Assembly (NCBI GenBank): GCA_900068845.1
Contig: CEFQ01000010.1
Span: 899,441-963,440, forward strand
Direction: 5' to 3'
Length of the DNA: 64,000 nucleotides
DNA from: Enterobacter ludwigii
GTDB lineage: Bacteria > Pseudomonadota > Gammaproteobacteria > Enterobacterales > Enterobacteriaceae
Positions 33,398 to 41,659 of the stretch are shown here, piece by piece (position 1 is the first letter of the stretch; the number at the start of each line of letters is the position of its first letter). The notes beneath the pieces are model-generated. The model was not told the origin of the DNA, ran no database searches, and worked only from the letters and a program-made list of their open reading frames with translations. A program made the translations under genes and the position numbers.

Positions 33398-34600
33398 TTA
33401 ATGATTATCTTCGCAGGGACGGGAAGTGTGGGCAATATCACTTTGTGCGTTTACTGCTCGCTGGCAGACAAACCCCGCCCACGCCAGTACCACGGTGGCC
33501 ACCATCACTAAAGTCGTGTTAAACAGCGCTTGCTCAAGGCCAGCAGAGACCAACAGGCTGGCGACAAAGCACAATCCTAACTGGAACAAGTTCTGTAATC
33601 CGGCCGCTTTGCCGGTGGCGTGCGGGAAGGGCGCTAATGCGCTGGCAACCACAATCGGATAGATCGCGCCATTGGCCAGCGCCATGCCGCAGAATGGCAT
33701 GAGTAATACGAACAGCGGCGCTGAAGGCATTAAGGCGATAACAAACAGGCTCAGGATGCTCAGGCTATACAGCACCAGCAACCATGGCAACAGTTGTGCA
33801 CCTTGATAACGATTTAACAGCGTGCGACAGCCAAAACCGCCAATTAAAAACGCAATAGTCTGCGGAATATAACTCAGGCCAATATCGCCCGGTGTCAAGC
33901 CAGCAGCGGCGAGAATGAAAGGTGATCCCGTCAGCCAGGCGAAGAAACTCGCCGAGCAAGCAGAATAGATCAAGACGTTACCGCTATAGACGCGCGTGCC
34001 CAGTAAGATTAACCAGCCAGGTTGTGTACCACCGGCCACTTTTTCGCGCTTAGGCGACGTTAACTGCAGCGTACCGATCAGCAGTACCACCGCGACCAAT
34101 GTCAGCGTGATAAAGATGCTGCGCCAGTGGAAGTGGCTGATAAGCCAGGCGCCAAGCAGTGGTGCCAGCGCAGGAGACAGCGCAACCAGCGGCATAATCG
34201 TTGCAAACACTTTATTCGCTTTGGCTTTTGGATAGTGATCGACCACCAACGCCTGCCAGCTCACGGCTGCAGCACACACGCCAATGGCCTGCACAAAGCG
34301 CAGCGCCAACATCAGGCGTACGTCGGTTACCCAAAGCATACCCAGGCAGCCGAGGGCGAAGATGGCTAAACCCGCCAGTAAAATCGGTTTACGTCCATAA
34401 CGATCCGACAGCGGCCCCCAAAACACCTGTGCACAGGCAAAACCGCCGAGAAACAGACTTAAGCTGGCGCTGATAGTGCCGGGTGCGCTAGCAAAATCAC
34501 GCTGCATATCGCCAAAGGCGGGTAAATACATATCCGTGGCAAGAAAGCCGAGCATGCTGAGCACGGCGAGATAAGGCATAAATGCTTTAGACGACAACAT
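33398..34600 (-). CDS. punC: Purine nucleoside MFS transporter PunC (YdhC)
   Basis: Major facilitator protein of the Bcr/CflA subfamily; in E. coli YdhC/PunC takes up adenosine and other purine nucleosides. The ATG at 34600 gives 400 aa (E. coli 403) with twelve predicted helices. The MFS motif GPLSDRYGRKPILLAG lies at about residues 59-74. It is divergent from its activator punR across 110 nt. Confidence 0.9.
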   Translation of the reverse strand: MLSSKAFMPYLAVLSMLGFLATDMYLPAFGDMQRDFASAPGTISASLSLFLGGFACAQVFWGPLSDRYGRKPILLAGLAIFALGCLGMLWVTDVRLMLALRFVQAIGVCAAAVSWQALVVDHYPKAKANKVFATIMPLVALSPALAPLLGAWLISHFHWRSIFITLTLVAVVLLIGTLQLTSPKREKVAGGTQPGWLILLGTRVYSGNVLIYSACSASFFAWLTGSPFILAAAGLTPGDIGLSYIPQTIAFLIGGFGCRTLLNRYQGAQLLPWLLVLYSLSILSLFVIALMPSAPLFVLLMPFCGMALANGAIYPIVVASALAPFPHATGKAAGLQNLFQLGLCFVASLLVSAGLEQALFNTTLVMVATVVLAWAGFVCQRAVNAQSDIAHTSRPCEDNH

Positions 34601-34710
34601 GTTGATTCTCTTTTGGGCAGGTTGAACGCCGGGGAGTGTAAAAGGATGCAACGCGCTTTGTGAAACGCTAATATTTGCACGTTGCTGTTAAATTTTTTGA
34701 AGGCAAAAAT

Positions 34711-35622
34711 ATGTGGTCAGAATATGCGCTTGAAGTGGTGGATGCCGTGGCGCGCACCGGCAGTTTTAGCGCGGCCGCGCAGGAGCTGCATCGCGTGCCT
34801 TCTGCCGTCAGCTATACCGTGCGTCAGCTGGAAACCTGGTTGGCGGTACCGTTGTTTGAGCGCCAGCATCGCGAAGTGGTCATGACACCAGCCGGCGAGC
34901 ACTTCGTTCGTGAAGGGCGATCTGTTATCAAAAAAATGCTGGCAACGCGTAGGCAGTGTCAACAACTGGCGAATGGCTGGCGCGGTGAATTGAGTATCGC
35001 GGTTGACTGCATTGTAAAACCGCAGCGCACGCGGCAATTAGTGAAGGACTTCTATCGTCATTTTCCCGATATGGAGTTGATTATCAGCTACGAAGTGTTC
35101 AACGGAGTGTGGGATGCATTAGCCGATGGTCGGGTAGATGTCGCGATTGGCGCCACGCAGGCGATTCCTGTCGGTGGACGTTTTGCGTTTCAGGATATGG
35201 GCGCGCTGAATTGGCGTTGTGTGGTCAGCCCGGATCATCCACTGGTTAACAGCACGGAACTGGATGATGAAACGTTGCGAGCGTGGCCATCACTGGTGCT
35301 GGAAGATACGTCGCGTGCGTTGCCGCGCCGTATGACCTGGACGCTAGATAATCAGCGGCGGCTGGTGGTGCCAGAATGGGAAACCGGGATGGCGTGTTTG
35401 CTGGCAGGATTGTGCGTTGGAATGGTGCCGGGCCATTTGGCGCGTCCGCTGCTGGACAGTCATAAATTGGTCGAACTGTCGCTGCCGCAAGCCTTTCCTG
35501 ATAGTCCGTGCTGCGTCAGCTGGGCAGAACAACGCACGTCGCCGGCGCTTGAGTGGTTACTGGCTTATCTGGGGGATGCTGAAACGCTGAACCACGAATG
35601 GCTCAGCGAAGTGTCAGCTTAG
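34711..35622 (+). CDS. punR: LysR-type activator PunR (YdhB)
   Basis: LysR-family regulator that in E. coli activates the neighbouring punC in response to purine nucleosides. The start at 34711 gives 303 aa beginning MWSEYALEVVDAVARTGSFS, as in E. coli YdhB; the earlier in-frame ATG (34675) is less likely. The N-terminal winged helix-turn-helix (SFSAAAQELHRVPSAVSYTV) is well conserved; the rest is the periplasmic-binding-like effector domain. It overlaps the 3' end of purR by 4 nt, tail to tail. Confidence 0.9.
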   Translation: MWSEYALEVVDAVARTGSFSAAAQELHRVPSAVSYTVRQLETWLAVPLFERQHREVVMTPAGEHFVREGRSVIKKMLATRRQCQQLANGWRGELSIAVDCIVKPQRTRQLVKDFYRHFPDMELIISYEVFNGVWDALADGRVDVAIGATQAIPVGGRFAFQDMGALNWRCVVSPDHPLVNSTELDDETLRAWPSLVLEDTSRALPRRMTWTLDNQRRLVVPEWETGMACLLAGLCVGMVPGHLARPLLDSHKLVELSLPQAFPDSPCCVSWAEQRTSPALEWLLAYLGDAETLNHEWLSEVSA

Positions 35623-36644
35623 CGGCGATAATCGCGGAAGGGACCGTACGCCACTGAACGACGTTCAATCAGCGTAGGCTGAACCTCGATGGTTTGTGGA
35701 TCTTCACGTTTGCTGGTGATGCGATCCAACAGCATTTCCAGCGCTTTTTCACCCAGTTCGGCTTTAGGCTGGTGTACGGTTGTCAGCGCGGGCGTGAAAT
35801 AGCGCGCGTTGCGCACGTTATCGTAACCAATCACCGAGATATCTTGCGGTACACGCAAACCCATCTCATCGGCGGCACAAATTGCGCCCATTGCCATAAT
35901 ATCGCCGCCGCAGAACACGGCGGTTGGGCGCTGTTTCTGGTTAAGAATCTGCTGCATGGCCTGATAACCGGATTCAGGTTCAAAGTCGCCCTGAACCACC
36001 CATTCTGGACGCACTGTAATGCCTGCTTCGTTCATCGCCTGCAGAAATCCTGCGTGACGTCCGCCGCCGGTGTTGCGCTCCATCTGGCCAGGGATGGCAC
36101 CAATATCGCGATGGCCACGTTCAATCAGATAACGCCCGGCGAGATAGCCGCCTTGAAACGCGTTGTCCTGCACCGTATCGGTAAAATCACCGCGCGAAGC
36201 ACCCCAATCCATGACGACCATCGGGATATTGCGGTTCTCTTCCAGCATTTGCAGTAAATCGTCCGGATACTCAGAACACATCACCAGCAAACCATCGACG
36301 CGCTTTTGCGCCATCATCGACAGATAGGCGCGCTGTTTTTGCAGATCGTTGTGCGCATTGCCGAGAATCAGCGTATAGCCGCGTTCGAAACAACGATTCT
36401 CCACCGCTTCGATAATTTCAGCAAAATAGGGCGCTTCACTGGACGTTGCCAGCAGACCTAAGGTTTTGGTGTGATTCACTTTGAGACTACGCGCCACGGC
36501 ACTTGGCGAGTAGTGTAATTGTTTGATCGCTTCCCATACGGCGTTACGCGTTTCTTCCGCAACGAAACGCGTTTTGTTGATGACATGCGAAACCGTGGTG
36601 GTTGAGACACCTGCGCGTTTTGCGACATCTTTAATTGTTGCCAT
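35619..36644 (-). CDS. purR: Purine repressor PurR
   Basis: LacI-family repressor of purine nucleotide synthesis, binding DNA with hypoxanthine or guanine as corepressor. The ATG at 36644 gives 341 aa, equal to E. coli PurR. The N-terminal HTH (MATIKDVAKRAGVSTTTVSH) and hinge helix (SPSAVARSLKVNHTK) precede the corepressor domain. A longer upstream frame adds 63 residues without homology and is rejected. A PurR box lies 46 nt upstream, implying autorepression. Confidence 0.98.
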   Translation of the reverse strand: MATIKDVAKRAGVSTTTVSHVINKTRFVAEETRNAVWEAIKQLHYSPSAVARSLKVNHTKTLGLLATSSEAPYFAEIIEAVENRCFERGYTLILGNAHNDLQKQRAYLSMMAQKRVDGLLVMCSEYPDDLLQMLEENRNIPMVVMDWGASRGDFTDTVQDNAFQGGYLAGRYLIERGHRDIGAIPGQMERNTGGGRHAGFLQAMNEAGITVRPEWVVQGDFEPESGYQAMQQILNQKQRPTAVFCGGDIMAMGAICAADEMGLRVPQDISVIGYDNVRNARYFTPALTTVHQPKAELGEKALEMLLDRITSKREDPQTIEVQPTLIERRSVAYGPFRDYRR

Positions 36645-36689
36645 GAAAATGGTACTCCTGGGCTTATCGCAACTTACTGATAAGTATAT

Positions 36690-36705
36690 TGTTAAACGTT
36701 TGCGT
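36690..36705. promoter_or_regulatory. PurR operator upstream of purR
   Basis: On the minus strand ACGCAAACGTTTAACA matches the PurR consensus ACGCAAACGTTTNCNT except at two right-hand positions. Position relative to purR fits the known autoregulation in E. coli. Confidence 0.82.
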
Positions 36706-36917
36706 CTGCTAACGCTTTTACAGCCCAAAAGGCGGGCAAAACGGGGTGTTATAGCAGACGAAATCACTTCATTATGCTGAAAATACAGCACGCGCAAAAT
36801 CTGTTGCGCAACGAAAGGCGGCGATTCTAACAAGCCCGCGCGGATAACACGAGATTTTTGCCGATTGCTGTGCGAAAATCGCGTTAACCCTATTAATTGT
36901 GTGACTAAGGAGTTGTG

Positions 36918-37007
36918 ATGAATACTGACCTGAAGCTGGCGCTAATGACCACTGTTGGCGCACTGTTGATGATTATCGCCTTCAGTTTTACCGCGATCAT
37001 GCATTAA
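36918..37007 (+). CDS. ynhF: YnhF membrane microprotein
   Basis: A 29-codon gene: MNTDLKLALMTTVGALLMII continuing AFSFTAIMH. E. coli YnhF, at the same place beside purR, is also 29 aa and begins MSTDLKFSLVTT; both are a single hydrophobic helix and inner-membrane proteins of unknown function. The RBS TAAGGAG is 6-7 nt before the ATG and a strong terminator follows 2 nt after the stop, so the gene is a complete unit. Confidence 0.92.
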   Translation: MNTDLKLALMTTVGALLMIIAFSFTAIMH

Positions 37008-37008
37008 C

Positions 37009-37047
37009 AAAAAAGCCGGAGCTGTGTGCAGCATCCGGCTTTTTTCT
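37009..37047 (+). terminator. Terminator after ynhF
   Basis: AAAGCCGGA...TCCGGCTTT stem with an inner GCTG/CAGC pair, preceded by six A and followed by six T. It can also terminate mepH on the minus strand (17 nt after its stop). Confidence 0.92.
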
Positions 37048-37063
37048 GTTTGTTGCGCAACAA

Positions 37064-37855
37064 TTAGCGAATGGTTTTTGGCGTCATCATACGACGCGCG
37101 CCCACATAGTGTTTCTGCCAGTAATCCTCTCCCAAAGCGCTAATCTGAATATCTTTGCCGGTACGCGGCGACTGAATGAATTTGCCGTTGCCGAGATAAA
37201 CGCCAACATGATCAGCGGTGCCGCGATTGTTAATGCGGAAGAACACCAGATCCCCTTTCTCCAGCATTTCACGTTTGATCGGGGAAGCATCACGCAAGTG
37301 ATACATCTCATTGGCGGTGCGCGGAAATTTGAATTTCACCAGATCTTTATAGGCGTACCAGACCAATCCACTGCAGTCGAAACCGGTATGTGGCGAGGTG
37401 CCGCCCCATTGATAAGGTTTACCGAGTTGGCCCATTAATTTGGTCATCGCCGTTTCACGCGCTTTTTGATAACGCTGGCGGTGCGACTTACTCATTTTGA
37501 TGCCGGTAAGCGCAACCGCTTCGTCATCAACCACCACTTCGGGAGATTTCTTCACCAGGCGTTGATGACCGTATTTCTTAGCGGTAAGTTTCAGCGGGGA
37601 TTTTTTGCTGGTGGTTTTGTGCAGCGCGGTTTCTGTTTTGGTCTGTTTTTTTAGTTTGAATTTTTGGACAGCAGTCAGGCGCGATTTTTTTGTAGTGGTT
37701 TTCACCGGACGTCGTTTGCGGCGCTCGTCTTCACGTGCGCTCTTTTTCTCTGCTTTGAGCGAGCTGGCATTAACGGGTGCATGCGGAGATGCAGCAGCCA
37801 CATTAAAGAACAGTTGGGCTAAAGCCAGTATGAAAAGCGTAATTAGTAGACGCAT
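37064..37855 (-). CDS. mepH: Peptidoglycan endopeptidase MepH
   Basis: NlpC/P60 D,D-endopeptidase that cleaves peptidoglycan crosslinks for cell-wall growth. The 263-aa protein has a signal peptide (residues 1-22), a very basic linker (36-105, mostly Lys, Arg, Thr) and a C-terminal peptidase domain with Cys161 (GFDCSGLVWY) and His216 (ADHVGVYLG); the third polar position appears to be Gln228. E. coli MepH is 271 aa. In E. coli sodB and ydhP lie near it; neither is present here. Confidence 0.92.
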   Translation of the reverse strand: MRLLITLFILALAQLFFNVAAASPHAPVNASSLKAEKKSAREDERRKRRPVKTTTKKSRLTAVQKFKLKKQTKTETALHKTTSKKSPLKLTAKKYGHQRLVKKSPEVVVDDEAVALTGIKMSKSHRQRYQKARETAMTKLMGQLGKPYQWGGTSPHTGFDCSGLVWYAYKDLVKFKFPRTANEMYHLRDASPIKREMLEKGDLVFFRINNRGTADHVGVYLGNGKFIQSPRTGKDIQISALGEDYWQKHYVGARRMMTPKTIR

Positions 37856-38222
37856 AATCCGGTTACAGGTTAAGCAGGCTGAATGAACACAGACTGCGGC
37901 AAAGTGAGAGAAATCTGATCAAGTGACCAGCGCCGAGGCAATTCTAATCCACTTTTTTTCCAAAAGGTAAGGCCTTTTTCCATTAATATGTTACCAGATT
38001 GATTCTGTAGCAAAAATGAGCGATTTCAGCTGGTTAACCCAGCGAAACTATTGCTAATTATTAATTTATTAATGCCAATTAATGATATGAAAATGTTATT
38101 TGTCATGAATTGACTTAACAAACATGGCGATTAGCAGGCGCAAACACAAAATCCCGTTTTCAGTACGGGAGCGAAATCGCTACAATAAACAAACACGAAG
38201 TGAAGGATTAAGGAAGGCAATA
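37856..38222. promoter_or_regulatory. Divergent mepH/grxD region
   Basis: 367 nt, AT-rich in the middle (38030-38110). TACAAT at 38181-38186, with a weak TTTTCA 18 bp upstream, is a candidate grxD -10. No other gene or clear operator was seen. Confidence 0.5.
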
Positions 38223-38555
38223 ATGAGTACTGTTGAAAAAATTCAGCGTCAGATCGCAGAAAACCCGATTCTGCTGTACATGAAAGGTTCCCCGAAGCTG
38301 CCAAGCTGCGGTTTCTCGGCGCAGGCCGTGCAGGCGCTTTCCGCATGCGGCGAGCGTTTCGCCTATGTGGACATTCTGCAGAACCCGGATATCCGTGCTG
38401 AAATGCCAAAATACGCGAACTGGCCAACCTTCCCGCAGCTGTGGGTTGATGGTGAGCTGGTTGGCGGCTGCGACATCATCGTGGAAATGTTCCAGCGCGG
38501 CGAACTTCAGCCGCTGCTGAAAGAGACCGCTGAGAAGTATAAAGAAGCGGAATAA
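38223..38555 (+). CDS. grxD: Monothiol glutaredoxin GrxD
   Basis: Monothiol glutaredoxin that binds a 2Fe-2S cluster with glutathione and works in Fe-S cluster trafficking with BolA. The ATG at 38223, preceded by AAGGAAGGC, gives 110 aa (E. coli 115). The CGFS active site is at residues 29-32. The C-terminal tail is shorter than in E. coli. It converges on rnt; lhr, which separates the two in E. coli, is missing. Confidence 0.97.
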   Translation: MSTVEKIQRQIAENPILLYMKGSPKLPSCGFSAQAVQALSACGERFAYVDILQNPDIRAEMPKYANWPTFPQLWVDGELVGGCDIIVEMFQRGELQPLLKETAEKYKEAE

Positions 38556-38560
38556 TGCAG

Positions 38561-38586
38561 AAGGCCGACACATGTCGGCCTTTTCT
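38561..38586 (+). terminator. Terminator after grxD
   Basis: Perfect 10-bp stem AAGGCCGACA / TGTCGGCCTT with a 2-base loop and TTTCTTT tail, 5 nt after the stop. Confidence 0.88.
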
Positions 38587-38590
38587 TTGG

Positions 38591-39259
38591 CTATTCGACG
38601 GACGCGTCGTCAGCGGTTTCTTCACTGAAAGCCAATGGCCAGCCACCAAGGCGTTTCCAGCGATTCACCAGCTCACAGAACAGCGTCGCGGTTTGCTCGG
38701 TGTCATACAGCGCCGAATGCGCTTGCGTACTATCAAACTCCATTCCCGCTGCTTTGCAGGCTTTCGCCAATACGGTTTGCCCCAACACTAATCCGCTTAA
38801 TGCCGCAGTATCAAACGTGGCGAAAGGGTGGAACGGATTGCGTTTCAGGCTGGCGCGTTCTGCGGCCGCCATGACAAAGTTAAGATCGAAAGTGGCATTG
38901 TGCGCCACAATAATGGCGCGATTACAGCCGCTGTCTTTGGTGCCTTTGCGTACCATTTTAAAAATCGCATGCAGCGCTTCGTATTCGCTTACCGCACCGC
39001 GCAGCGGATTGGTGGGATCGATACCGGTAAACGCCAGCGCCGCAGGATTGAGAATGGCGCCTTCAAACGGTTCCACATGGAAGTGCAGCGTTTCATCGCG
39101 ATGCAACCAGCCGTCTTCATCCATTTTCAGCGTTGTGGCTGCAATTTCCAGCAGTGCATCGGTTTGTGCATTGAAACCAGCGGTTTCAACATCGATCACG
39201 ACAGGATAAAAACCGCGGAAGCGTTGGTGGAGAGCGTTTAAAGCGTTCGATTCAGACAT
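38591..39259 (-). CDS. rnt: Ribonuclease T
   Basis: DEDD-family 3'-5' exoribonuclease that trims tRNA and other stable RNAs. Length is 222 aa (E. coli 215). The catalytic residues are Asp23 and Glu25 (VIDVETAGFN), Asp125 (HNATFDLNF), His181 and Asp186 (HSALYDTEQTA). It follows gloA on the same strand after 107 nt. Confidence 0.97.
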   Translation of the reverse strand: MSESNALNALHQRFRGFYPVVIDVETAGFNAQTDALLEIAATTLKMDEDGWLHRDETLHFHVEPFEGAILNPAALAFTGIDPTNPLRGAVSEYEALHAIFKMVRKGTKDSGCNRAIIVAHNATFDLNFVMAAAERASLKRNPFHPFATFDTAALSGLVLGQTVLAKACKAAGMEFDSTQAHSALYDTEQTATLFCELVNRWKRLGGWPLAFSEETADDASVE

Positions 39260-39333
39260 CAGGATCTCATGGCAATAAATAGGGCAGCGCGCATTATGGC
39301 AAAAATCGCAGGAGGGTGCAGCAGGAGAGGGAA

Positions 39334-39358
39334 GTCAGCCTGCAATTAGCAGGCTGAC
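39334..39358 (-). terminator. Hairpin after gloA
   Basis: Perfect 10-bp stem GTCAGCCTGC / GCAGGCTGAC, loop AATTA, 9 nt after the gloA stop. The following minus-strand sequence TTCCCTCTCC is only mildly T-rich, so it may be a weak terminator or an RNA-stabilising element. Confidence 0.6.
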
Positions 39359-39366
39359 GAGCAACA

Positions 39367-39774
39367 TTAGTTGCCTAAGCCGTGACCGGCATGTTTATTT
39401 TCAATCAGCTCGATTTTGTAACCGTCTGGATCTTCAACAAACGCAATAATGGTAGAACCGCCTTTCACCGGACCCGCTTCACGCGTCACGTTGCCGCCGG
39501 CGCTGCGAATGCGTTCGCAGGTGTCGGCCACATTGTCCACGCCCAGCGCGATATGGCCGTAAGCGTTGCCGAGATCGTATTTGTCCACGCCCCAGTTGTA
39601 TGTCAGCTCAATCACCGCGCCTTCGCTCTCTTCGGTATAGCCAACAAACGCCAGCGTGTATTTGTACTCGGTGTTTTCGCTCTGACGCAGCACGCGCATG
39701 CCGAGCACGCGGGTGTAAAAGTCGATGGAACGTTGCAAATCGCCAACGCGTAACATGGTGTGAAGTAAACGCAT
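39367..39774 (-). CDS. gloA: Lactoylglutathione lyase (glyoxalase I)
   Basis: Converts the methylglyoxal-glutathione hemithioacetal to S-lactoylglutathione. The 135-aa length matches E. coli. Metal ligands include His5 (MRLLHTMLRV), Glu56 (VIELTYNWGV) and His74 (YGHIALGVD). In E. coli it is in the nemRA-gloA operon; here it follows nemA after 101 nt containing a stem-loop. Confidence 0.97.
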   Translation of the reverse strand: MRLLHTMLRVGDLQRSIDFYTRVLGMRVLRQSENTEYKYTLAFVGYTEESEGAVIELTYNWGVDKYDLGNAYGHIALGVDNVADTCERIRSAGGNVTREAGPVKGGSTIIAFVEDPDGYKIELIENKHAGHGLGN

Positions 39775-39843
39775 AACATCCTCTTTTTTAAAACGTCATC
39801 AGTGAATGACAAGACAACTAAGTATACACACTGATGAAACAAC

Positions 39844-39868
39844 GCTGCCGCCAATCCACGGCGGCAGC
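39844..39868 (-). terminator. Stem-loop between nemA and gloA
   Basis: Perfect 9-bp stem GCTGCCGCC / GGCGGCAGC, loop of 7, directly after the nemA stop. The following GTTGTTTCATC is a weak tail, so read-through into gloA is possible, consistent with a partly shared transcript. Confidence 0.6.
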
Positions 39869-39875
39869 CATTTTC

Positions 39876-40973
39876 TTACAGGGTGGGGTAATCGGTATAC
39901 CCTTCAGCACCGCCGCCGTAGAAGCTTTCCGGACGTTGCGGGTTGAGAGGGGCATCTTGCTGCAGACGCGCCACCAGATCCGGGTTAGCGATAAAGTCGC
40001 GGCCAAACGCCACCGCATCAATCAGGCCGCGAGCAATCAGATCATCGGCTTTCTCAACGGTGTAGGCACCCGCACCGATGATGACGCCAGGGAACAGCGC
40101 ACGCACTTTCTCGCGGAAGGCATCGCTGTAAGGCTGTCCACCCGCCCAGTCTGGCTCAGATAGGTGCAGATAGGCGATGCCGCGTTTGCCTAGCTCGGCG
40201 ATATACCACAGCGCCGCTTTTTCTTCGTCCGGGCCATTTTCCAGATTCTGGAAGGCACCGATTGGCGAAACGCGAATCCCAATGCGGTCGGCAGACCAGT
40301 TGGCAATTGCTGCATCCACCACTTCCAGCGCGAAACGGCCACGTTTCTCAATCGAACCGCCATACTCATCGGTACGCTGGTTTGAGTCAGGTGCAAGGAA
40401 CTGGTGCATCAGATAACCGTGCGCAGAATGCAGCTCCAGCAGGTCGAAGTCGGCATCGCGCGCATTGGCGGCGGCCTGACCAAAATCTTTTACGATTTGC
40501 TGAATTTCTGCCACTGACAGCTCGCGCGGTACTGAGGTGTCTTCACGATAAACAGAACCATCCGCGGCGCGCAGGGAAGTACGCGTACCCGCCGCCAGCG
40601 CGGTGGGTGCGACAGGCGCTTTGCCTTCTGGCTGCACGCTGTTATGCGAAATGCGGCCGGTATGCCACAGCTGGACGGCGCTGTGACCTTTAGCAGCATG
40701 AATGCCTTCGTTAATCATTTTCCACGCGGCAATTTGCTGCTGTGTGTGCAGACCCGGCGCGCCAGCGTAACCTTTCGCCTGGAAAGAGATCTGAGTGGCT
40801 TCGGTGATGATTAAACCGGCGCTTGCGCGCTGTTGATAATATTCCGCCATCAACGGCGTTGGGATATCGCCCGGCTCAATGCTGCGCAGACGCGTCAACG
40901 GGGCCATGAAAATGCGGTTCGGTACGGTAATCGCGCCCACTTTGAGTGGGGAGAACAGCTGCTTACTCGCCAT
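39876..40973 (-). CDS. nemA: N-ethylmaleimide reductase (old yellow enzyme)
   Basis: FMN-dependent ene-reductase that reduces electrophiles such as N-ethylmaleimide, nitrate esters and nitroaromatics. Length is 365 aa, as in E. coli. Visible OYE blocks: PNRIFMAPLTRLRS, QLWHTGRISHN, HSAHGYLMHQFLAP and GAYTVEKADDLIARG, covering the FMN and substrate sites. It follows its regulator nemR after 50 nt containing a second NemR-like site. Confidence 0.97.
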   Translation of the reverse strand: MASKQLFSPLKVGAITVPNRIFMAPLTRLRSIEPGDIPTPLMAEYYQQRASAGLIITEATQISFQAKGYAGAPGLHTQQQIAAWKMINEGIHAAKGHSAVQLWHTGRISHNSVQPEGKAPVAPTALAAGTRTSLRAADGSVYREDTSVPRELSVAEIQQIVKDFGQAAANARDADFDLLELHSAHGYLMHQFLAPDSNQRTDEYGGSIEKRGRFALEVVDAAIANWSADRIGIRVSPIGAFQNLENGPDEEKAALWYIAELGKRGIAYLHLSEPDWAGGQPYSDAFREKVRALFPGVIIGAGAYTVEKADDLIARGLIDAVAFGRDFIANPDLVARLQQDAPLNPQRPESFYGGGAEGYTDYPTL

Positions 40974-40989
40974 AATAATTGCTCCAGGA

Positions 40990-41004
40990 AGACCGGTCGT
41001 CTAG
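40990..41004. promoter_or_regulatory. NemR-like site between nemR and nemA
   Basis: On the minus strand CTAGACGACCGGTCT contains AGAC...GTCT half-sites similar to the NemR palindrome TAGACC...GGTCTA. Spacing and match are less perfect than those of the main operator. Confidence 0.5.
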
Positions 41005-41023
41005 TAACGCGGATTTTTAAAAA

Positions 41024-41620
41024 TCAGTGACTCATCAGCCACTGTTCGATGGTGTCGAGCGCCAGGCTAATCGGACCTGATTCTCGGGAAATCTTGCTCT
41101 GCAAACTGGCCCCAAGCCACAACAAGTAGCAACGATGCGCCAGCTGCTGCGGAGTTTGGTCATAGGGCAATGCCTGCTCAGCCGCCACATCGGTTAAACA
41201 GCGTGTGTAGGCCGCGATGATGGCATTCGCACCCTGTTGCAGCGCATCGCGCATCGGTTCAGAGAGATCGCACACTTCCGCTGATAACTTCACGCCAAGG
41301 CAGCCAACAATATGGCCCTGCTCGATAAACAGCCTTTCGCCATATCGAAAATGCGCTAACAGACGTTCACTCGGCGTGAGGCCTGGCAGATTCAGTTGCT
41401 GATCGATCTGTTGCTGAAAGTGGGTGAAGTAGCGCTCAATCAGCGCCACGCCAAAGGCTTCTTTCGAACCGAAATAGTGATAGAACGAGCCTTTGGTGAC
41501 GTCCGCCAACGCCAGCATCTCGATCAATCCCATGCCGGTAAAACCGCGCTGTAAACAAACCTGCTCGCCAATGGCGAGCAGGTGTTCACGGGTATCGTTG
41601 CGAGGCTGAGTCTTATTCAT
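41024..41620 (-). CDS. nemR: TetR-family repressor NemR
   Basis: Redox- and electrophile-sensing repressor of nemRA-gloA, inactivated through cysteine modification. Length is 198 aa (E. coli 199). The N-terminal HTH is GLIEMLALADVTKGSFYHYF. Cysteines include Cys18, Cys106 (GHIVGCLGV) and Cys116; in E. coli Cys106 with an adjacent lysine is the sensor. It is downstream of eptA by 39 nt on the same strand. Confidence 0.94.
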   Translation of the reverse strand: MNKTQPRNDTREHLLAIGEQVCLQRGFTGMGLIEMLALADVTKGSFYHYFGSKEAFGVALIERYFTHFQQQIDQQLNLPGLTPSERLLAHFRYGERLFIEQGHIVGCLGVKLSAEVCDLSEPMRDALQQGANAIIAAYTRCLTDVAAEQALPYDQTPQQLAHRCYLLWLGASLQSKISRESGPISLALDTIEQWLMSH

Positions 41621-41632
41621 GGGTTGCAGGTT

Positions 41633-41652
41633 ATTAGACCAGTCAGTCTAAT
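41633..41652. promoter_or_regulatory. NemR operator
   Basis: ATTAGAC-CAGTCA-GTCTAAT is a palindrome with perfect 7-bp arms, 12 nt before the nemR start and inside the 39-nt gap to eptA. It resembles the E. coli NemR site (TAGACC...GGTCTA). The nemR promoter must therefore lie in or next to the eptA 3' end. Confidence 0.78.
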
Positions 41653-41659
41653 GCAACCT

